From Bacteroidetes bacterium HGW-Bacteroidetes-16 (lineage in GTDB: Bacteria > Bacteroidota > Bacteroidia > Bacteroidales > F082), in assembly GCA_002840975.1 (NCBI GenBank), contig PHDN01000023.1:1-64000 (forward strand): 64,000 bases of DNA, in the 5' to 3' direction. The notes below the pieces were generated by a model. The model did not search any database and had not been told where the DNA came from. It saw only the letters and a program-made list of their open reading frames with translations. Both the position numbers and the translations under genes were made by a program. Positions 60,255 through 64,000 of this stretch are shown here, one piece after another (the first letter of the stretch is position 1; the number at the start of each line of letters is the position of its first letter).

Positions 60255-60911
60255 TCAGATAAGCTCCTTCATCATGGCTTTTACCACATTTACGGCACCC
60301 AGCTCAATATCCGGGAGGGTGGCATCCAGCATGTAACAAGGTGTTGTAAAAACCTTAAATTTGGTATCCACTACCACTTCTCCATGAGTTGTTACACGGT
60401 GATGACTTCCCATCCCTTCGATGGCTGCAATGGTTCCAGGGTCATCGCCGATGGTAACTTCAACACCTTGCAGCACTTTGGCAATAAAAGCCGGAGCTAT
60501 ACAAAGTGCACCAATGGGCTTACCGGCGCTGACCATTTCCCTGATAGCCCTTTCTACTTCGGGTGTAACCCTGGCATCGGCACCATCAAAAGCCACGGTG
60601 GATAAATTTTTAGCAGCACCAAATCCGCCCGGAAAGATTAAAGCATCAAAATCTTCAGGATTGAATTCAATTAAGCGCTTAATGTTTCCTCTGGCAATGC
60701 GCGCCGATTCAACCAGAACATTTCTTTTTTCATGCATTTCCTGTCCATCAAAATGATTGACCACATGATATTGTAAGATGTCAGGGGCAAAACATTGATA
60801 GGATCCTCCTTGTTTCATAATGGCCAGCATGGTAAGAACCGCTTCATGGATTTCGGCTCCATCATAAACTCCGCAACCAGCCAGAACTACTGCAAATCTT
60901 TTCTTTTTCAT
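60255..60911 (-). CDS. elbB: Isoprenoid biosynthesis glyoxalase ElbB
   Basis: This 218-residue protein belongs to the DJ-1/PfpI superfamily, ElbB branch, with glyoxalase III-like activity reported for the family. It opens with FAVVLAGCGVYDGAEIHEAV and has the nucleophile Cys in GALCIAPAFIAKVL and the Glu/His-rich FPGGFGAAKNLST region. The ATG at 60911 matches the family start; in-frame upstream ATGs would add up to 30 residues of unrelated sequence. Confidence 0.92.
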   Translation of the reverse strand: MKKKRFAVVLAGCGVYDGAEIHEAVLTMLAIMKQGGSYQCFAPDILQYHVVNHFDGQEMHEKRNVLVESARIARGNIKRLIEFNPEDFDALIFPGGFGAAKNLSTVAFDGADARVTPEVERAIREMVSAGKPIGALCIAPAFIAKVLQGVEVTIGDDPGTIAAIEGMGSHHRVTTHGEVVVDTKFKVFTTPCYMLDATLPDIELGAVNVVKAMMKELI

Positions 60912-61164
60912 ATAGCTTTTTTTCATAGGATTTCCTCCAAAAAACCAATTATCTCCGGCTGGCAGGAATTCACAAACCTGAGAAACATACAACAATTTCA
61001 ATGATGCATTTCCGGGGAATCCCCCTTTTTGGTTATCCCCGCTAAAATAGATAAAAAATACAAAGGCTGATAAATTTATGTCTAATTATACTCATTTCAA
61101 AATATGCACATTTAGCAAAACGATGGAGCAGTATATGACTAAAATGTTTAATTTTACTGGTGTT

Positions 61165-62574
61165 ATGATTCAATTTCTTTTAAATAATCAGCTCGTAGAA
61201 ACCAATCTGCCGGGTGGGTCGATCTTACTCGATTTTATCCGGGGCGATCAGCATTTGAAAGGAACAAAAATTGGTTGCCGTGAAGGGGATTGTGGGGCGT
61301 GTACAGTTTTGTCAGGATCGCTTTCTGCTAACGATCATATTCATTACAAGACCATTACATCCTGCCTCACTCCCATCATCAATGTGCATGGCAAACATAT
61401 CGTGACGGTGGAGGGCATTGGCATCGAAGCTGAGTTGAATCAGGTTCAAAAGTCCATGCTGGAACACAATGCCACGCAATGTGGGTTTTGTACCCCGGGA
61501 TTTGTCATGGCTTTTTCAGGTTATGCACTAAACAAAGAGACTTCCATCACCGGAATTAGAGAGTCCATCAGTGGAAATATCTGCCGTTGTACTGGATATA
61601 AATCCATCGAAAAGGCCGCTGTTGATATATTTGAACAATTAAAACACTCACCCAAAGGCCGCAGTCTCGATTGGCTGATAAAACAGCACTTTGTCCCGAA
61701 ATATTTTCTGCAAATCCCAGAACAACTAAAAAAAATAGTTCCTCTTTCACCTATAAAGGCAGGTGTTTTTGTTGGTGGAGGAACGGATCTCTACGTGCAA
61801 AAAGCAGAAGAACTTCAGGGTATGGAAGCCATTCCCGTAGATCAGATGAAAGGTTTAACAGATGTCTTTCAAAACGGAACCAAATTAACCATCGGAGCAG
61901 GGCTTACCGCTTCAGATATGTTGAACAACGAACTGATTATGTCAGCGTTGCCCAGATTAAAGGAGTTTTTCCAATTGGTTTCATCGCAGGTGATCCGGAA
62001 TATGGGCACCCTTGGCGGGAATCTGGTAAATGCTTCTCCCATCGGCGATTTATCTGTTTTGTTTTTGGCATTAAATGCAGATATCACGCTTTTAAACCCT
62101 AAAGATGAGGCTTCCAGAAAACTACCCTTGAAGGAATTCTTTAAAGATTATAAAAAAATCGCACTTCAAAAAGATGAATTAATACAATCACTTGCCTTTG
62201 AAACAGTTAAAACGATGGCCGTCAATTTTGAGAAAGTAAGTAAACGTACTTACCTCGACATTGCCAGTGTAAATTGTGCCATCAGCATTCAACTAAAGGG
62301 AGATGAAATAAAAGAGATTCACATGGCAGCGGGAGGGGTAGCGCCCATCCCCAAATACCTTAAAAACACCTGCGAATTTCTAATGGGCAAAAAGCTGAAT
62401 GCAGAAAACCTCCGCAAGGCCCATTGTGTTATGAAAGAAGAAATTGCACCCATCAGCGATATCCGCGGTAGTGCAGAATACAAAAGATTGTTGTTGAGAC
62501 AGCTGTTCTACGCTCACTTTATCCGCCTGTTTCCTAACAGTGTAAAATCTTCTGAACTCCTAAACGTGTCGTAG
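61165..62574 (+). CDS. xdhA: Xanthine dehydrogenase-type small subunit (2Fe-2S + FAD)
   Basis: This 469-residue subunit carries two 2Fe-2S clusters and an FAD domain. The plant-type ferredoxin part (1-75) has GCREGDCGACTVL; the second [2Fe-2S] domain (about 80-160) has CGFCTPG and NICRCTGYK; the FAD domain (from about 190) has VFVGGGTDLYVQ and NMGTLGGNLVNASPIGDL. The start MIQFLLNNQLVE at 61165 matches homologues; an ATG at 61078 would add 29 residues. The molybdenum subunit gene follows after 2 nt. Confidence 0.93.
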   Translation: MIQFLLNNQLVETNLPGGSILLDFIRGDQHLKGTKIGCREGDCGACTVLSGSLSANDHIHYKTITSCLTPIINVHGKHIVTVEGIGIEAELNQVQKSMLEHNATQCGFCTPGFVMAFSGYALNKETSITGIRESISGNICRCTGYKSIEKAAVDIFEQLKHSPKGRSLDWLIKQHFVPKYFLQIPEQLKKIVPLSPIKAGVFVGGGTDLYVQKAEELQGMEAIPVDQMKGLTDVFQNGTKLTIGAGLTASDMLNNELIMSALPRLKEFFQLVSSQVIRNMGTLGGNLVNASPIGDLSVLFLALNADITLLNPKDEASRKLPLKEFFKDYKKIALQKDELIQSLAFETVKTMAVNFEKVSKRTYLDIASVNCAISIQLKGDEIKEIHMAAGGVAPIPKYLKNTCEFLMGKKLNAENLRKAHCVMKEEIAPISDIRGSAEYKRLLLRQLFYAHFIRLFPNSVKSSELLNVS

Positions 62575-62576
62575 CC

Positions 62577-64000
62577 ATGAAGAACATTGACTCAACCTCG
62601 CACCTGAGCGGTAAATCCATCTTTATCGACGACATGCCCGAAATCCAGGGAACTCTTTTTGCTTCGGTGGTTACCTCACCCATTGCCCACGGTAGTTTGC
62701 TTTCGATTGATTTTTCGGAGGCAGAAACACTTCCGGGCATCCTTCGGATCTTTACCTACCGGGATATCACTGGCGAAAACCAAATTGGGGGTATCGTCCC
62801 CGACGAGCCTCTTTTTGCTGAAAAAGAATTACATTTTGTTGGTCAGCCTGTTGCGCTTATTGTCGGGAAGTCGGATTTTATTTGTCAGCAGGCCAAACAA
62901 CTGGTGACCTTCGACATGGATATTCACCATCCGGTGACAACCGCCACCGAAGCGTTTGAGAGAAACCAATTCATATCACCTTCCCGAACCTTTAAAATGG
63001 GTGATCCTGAAAACGCATGGAAAGAATGTGCTCATGTTTTTGAAGGAACCGCTGAATCGGGTGGTCAGGAGCACCTGTACCTGGAAACACAGGGTGCTTA
63101 CGCCATTCCGATGGAAAAAGGAAAACTGAAAATCTATGCCTCCACGCAGGGACCCACAGCCATCCAAAAGCAAACAGCCCGTGTGCTGGGCATTCCCATG
63201 CACCAGATTGAAGTGGATGTCAACCGGCTTGGCGGTGGTTTTGGTGGAAAAGAGGATCAGGCAACACCCTGGGCGGTGATGGTGGCACTGGCGGCACATC
63301 ACCTGAAAAAACCAGTTAAGATGATCCTGAGCCGGCATGATGATATGTACATGACCGGAAAAAGGCATCCATATACCACACATTTTAAAATCGGTCTGTC
63401 GAAAGAGAAAAAAATACTGGCCTATGAAGCCAACTATCTGCAAAATGCGGGTGCGGCAGCCGACCTTTCGCCGGCCATCACCGAGCGTACTTTATTCCAT
63501 TGCACCAACAGTTATTTTATCCCAAATGTTAAGGCTACCGTGCACAGCTGTAAAACCAACCTACCACCCAACACGGCCTTTCGCGGATTTGGGGCTCCAC
63601 AGGGCATGTTTGCCATCGAATGCGCCATTCATTTGGCTTCAAAAGAGTTGAATATTCCGGTGGAAGAAATCCAGAAAATTAATTTATTGAAAGAGGGGGA
63701 TGAATTTCCTTATGGACAAAAGGCACAAAATGTAATGCTTGATAATTCATGGTATCTTGCTGATAAACAGTGGAATATTGCAAATTTACAGGAAGACATC
63801 AACCAATACAATGCACAACATTCCCTGAAAAAGAAGGGTTTTTCTATCTTCCCAATCACATTTGGCGTGTCGTTTACCAACACGGTGATGAACCATGCCA
63901 GGGCTCTGGTGCATATTTATCAGGATGGAAGTGTGGGGATCAGCACAGGAGCTGTTGAAATGGGACAAAGTATAAATACCAAGATGATGCAAGTGGCGGC
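62577..64000 (+). CDS. xdhB: Xanthine dehydrogenase-type molybdenum subunit, 3-prime truncated by window
   Basis: An open frame runs from the ATG at 62577 to the window edge (about 474 codons of an expected 750-800). It matches xanthine/aldehyde oxidase large subunits: the substrate-channel Glu in GQEHLYLETQ, GGGFGGKED for the molybdopterin cofactor, AFRGFGAPQGMF with the conserved Arg, and GAVEMGQSINTKM. It is the second gene of an xdhAB operon. Purine, aldehyde or N-heterocycle substrates are all possible; an XdhC maturation factor would be expected nearby. Confidence 0.92.
   Translation, partial: MKNIDSTSHLSGKSIFIDDMPEIQGTLFASVVTSPIAHGSLLSIDFSEAETLPGILRIFTYRDITGENQIGGIVPDEPLFAEKELHFVGQPVALIVGKSDFICQQAKQLVTFDMDIHHPVTTATEAFERNQFISPSRTFKMGDPENAWKECAHVFEGTAESGGQEHLYLETQGAYAIPMEKGKLKIYASTQGPTAIQKQTARVLGIPMHQIEVDVNRLGGGFGGKEDQATPWAVMVALAAHHLKKPVKMILSRHDDMYMTGKRHPYTTHFKIGLSKEKKILAYEANYLQNAGAAADLSPAITERTLFHCTNSYFIPNVKATVHSCKTNLPPNTAFRGFGAPQGMFAIECAIHLASKELNIPVEEIQKINLLKEGDEFPYGQKAQNVMLDNSWYLADKQWNIANLQEDINQYNAQHSLKKKGFSIFPITFGVSFTNTVMNHARALVHIYQDGSVGISTGAVEMGQSINTKMMQVA

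Noticed and set aside
60255-61001. ElbB start at 61001
   Set aside because: The first 30 residues do not resemble the family; the ATG at 60911 gives the normal length of about 218 residues.
62659-63651. Short frames on both strands at the right edge
   Set aside because: They are shadows of the open xdhB frame that starts at 62577 and runs off the window.
1-64000. CRISPR arrays, rRNA, prophage or integrative-element signatures
   Set aside because: No regularly spaced repeats beyond the two-copy edge repeat, no rRNA, integrase or phage genes. The single tRNA has its own terminator and no attachment-like repeat nearby.

Overview
The window reads as a chromosome segment of a Bacteroidota bacterium, most likely class Bacteroidia. 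The evidence is lineage-marker genes (GldH, a PorU-like C25 peptidase with a C-terminal sorting domain, S46 dipeptidyl-peptidase, RicT-like PSP1 protein, GH3-family protein), many start-proximal boxes matching TAnnTTTG (the Bacteroidota vegetative -7 element), few Shine-Dalgarno sequences, moderate AT richness, and a tRNA-Pro without an encoded CCA. Most of the window is ordinary housekeeping sequence.

Layout. 1-2.9 kb: truncated 40-bp-period repeat, then two tandem MacB/FtsX-type permeases. 3.4-8 kb: PorU-like C25 peptidase and an exported leucine-rich-repeat protein. 8-12 kb: GH3 enzyme, LysE exporter, duplicated DUF2202 lipoprotein. 12-17.2 kb: S46 and M49 peptidases, rlmN. 17.4-24.6 kb: YitT, a p-aminobenzoate cluster (pabC-pabB diverging from pabA), RidA, a thioredoxin-like protein, panC-panD, a flippase-like membrane protein and a heptose adenylyltransferase. 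24.6-26.9 kb: serine hydrolase, zinc-ribbon membrane protein, archaemetzincin.

26.9-35 kb is the most unusual region. It is a minus-strand cluster holding a periplasmic binding-protein domain fused through a membrane helix to a GcvH-like domain, a Tat-exported HybA-like ferredoxin, a NrfD/HybB-type quinone-site membrane protein, a second membrane-anchored GcvH-like protein, a histidine kinase with two haem-c motifs, and a sigma-54 activator. The lipoyl-lysine position is glycine in both GcvH-like domains. A sigma-54-like promoter with two inverted 23-bp elements lies upstream of the first gene. No catalytic hydrogenase or molybdoenzyme subunit is present. I infer a redox- or ligand-sensing quinone module controlled by its own kinase/regulator pair.

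35-46.4 kb: purL, a CDF transporter, trxB, tRNA-Pro, ricT-like gene, gldH, PBP1A, a second flippase-like protein. 46.5-49.7 kb: a compact polyamine operon (arginine decarboxylase, agmatinase, deoxyhypusine-synthase-like enzyme). 49.8-54 kb: a Dus enzyme and a LiaF-like/LytS/LytTR envelope-sensing set with textbook promoters. 54-64 kb: small lipoproteins, etfB-etfA, a UPF0316 membrane protein, a REP-associated (RAYT) transposase pseudogene bracketed by two perfect 38-nt palindromes, acyl-CoA dehydrogenase, a nitronate-monooxygenase-like enzyme, ElbB, and xanthine-dehydrogenase-type xdhA with xdhB running off the right edge.
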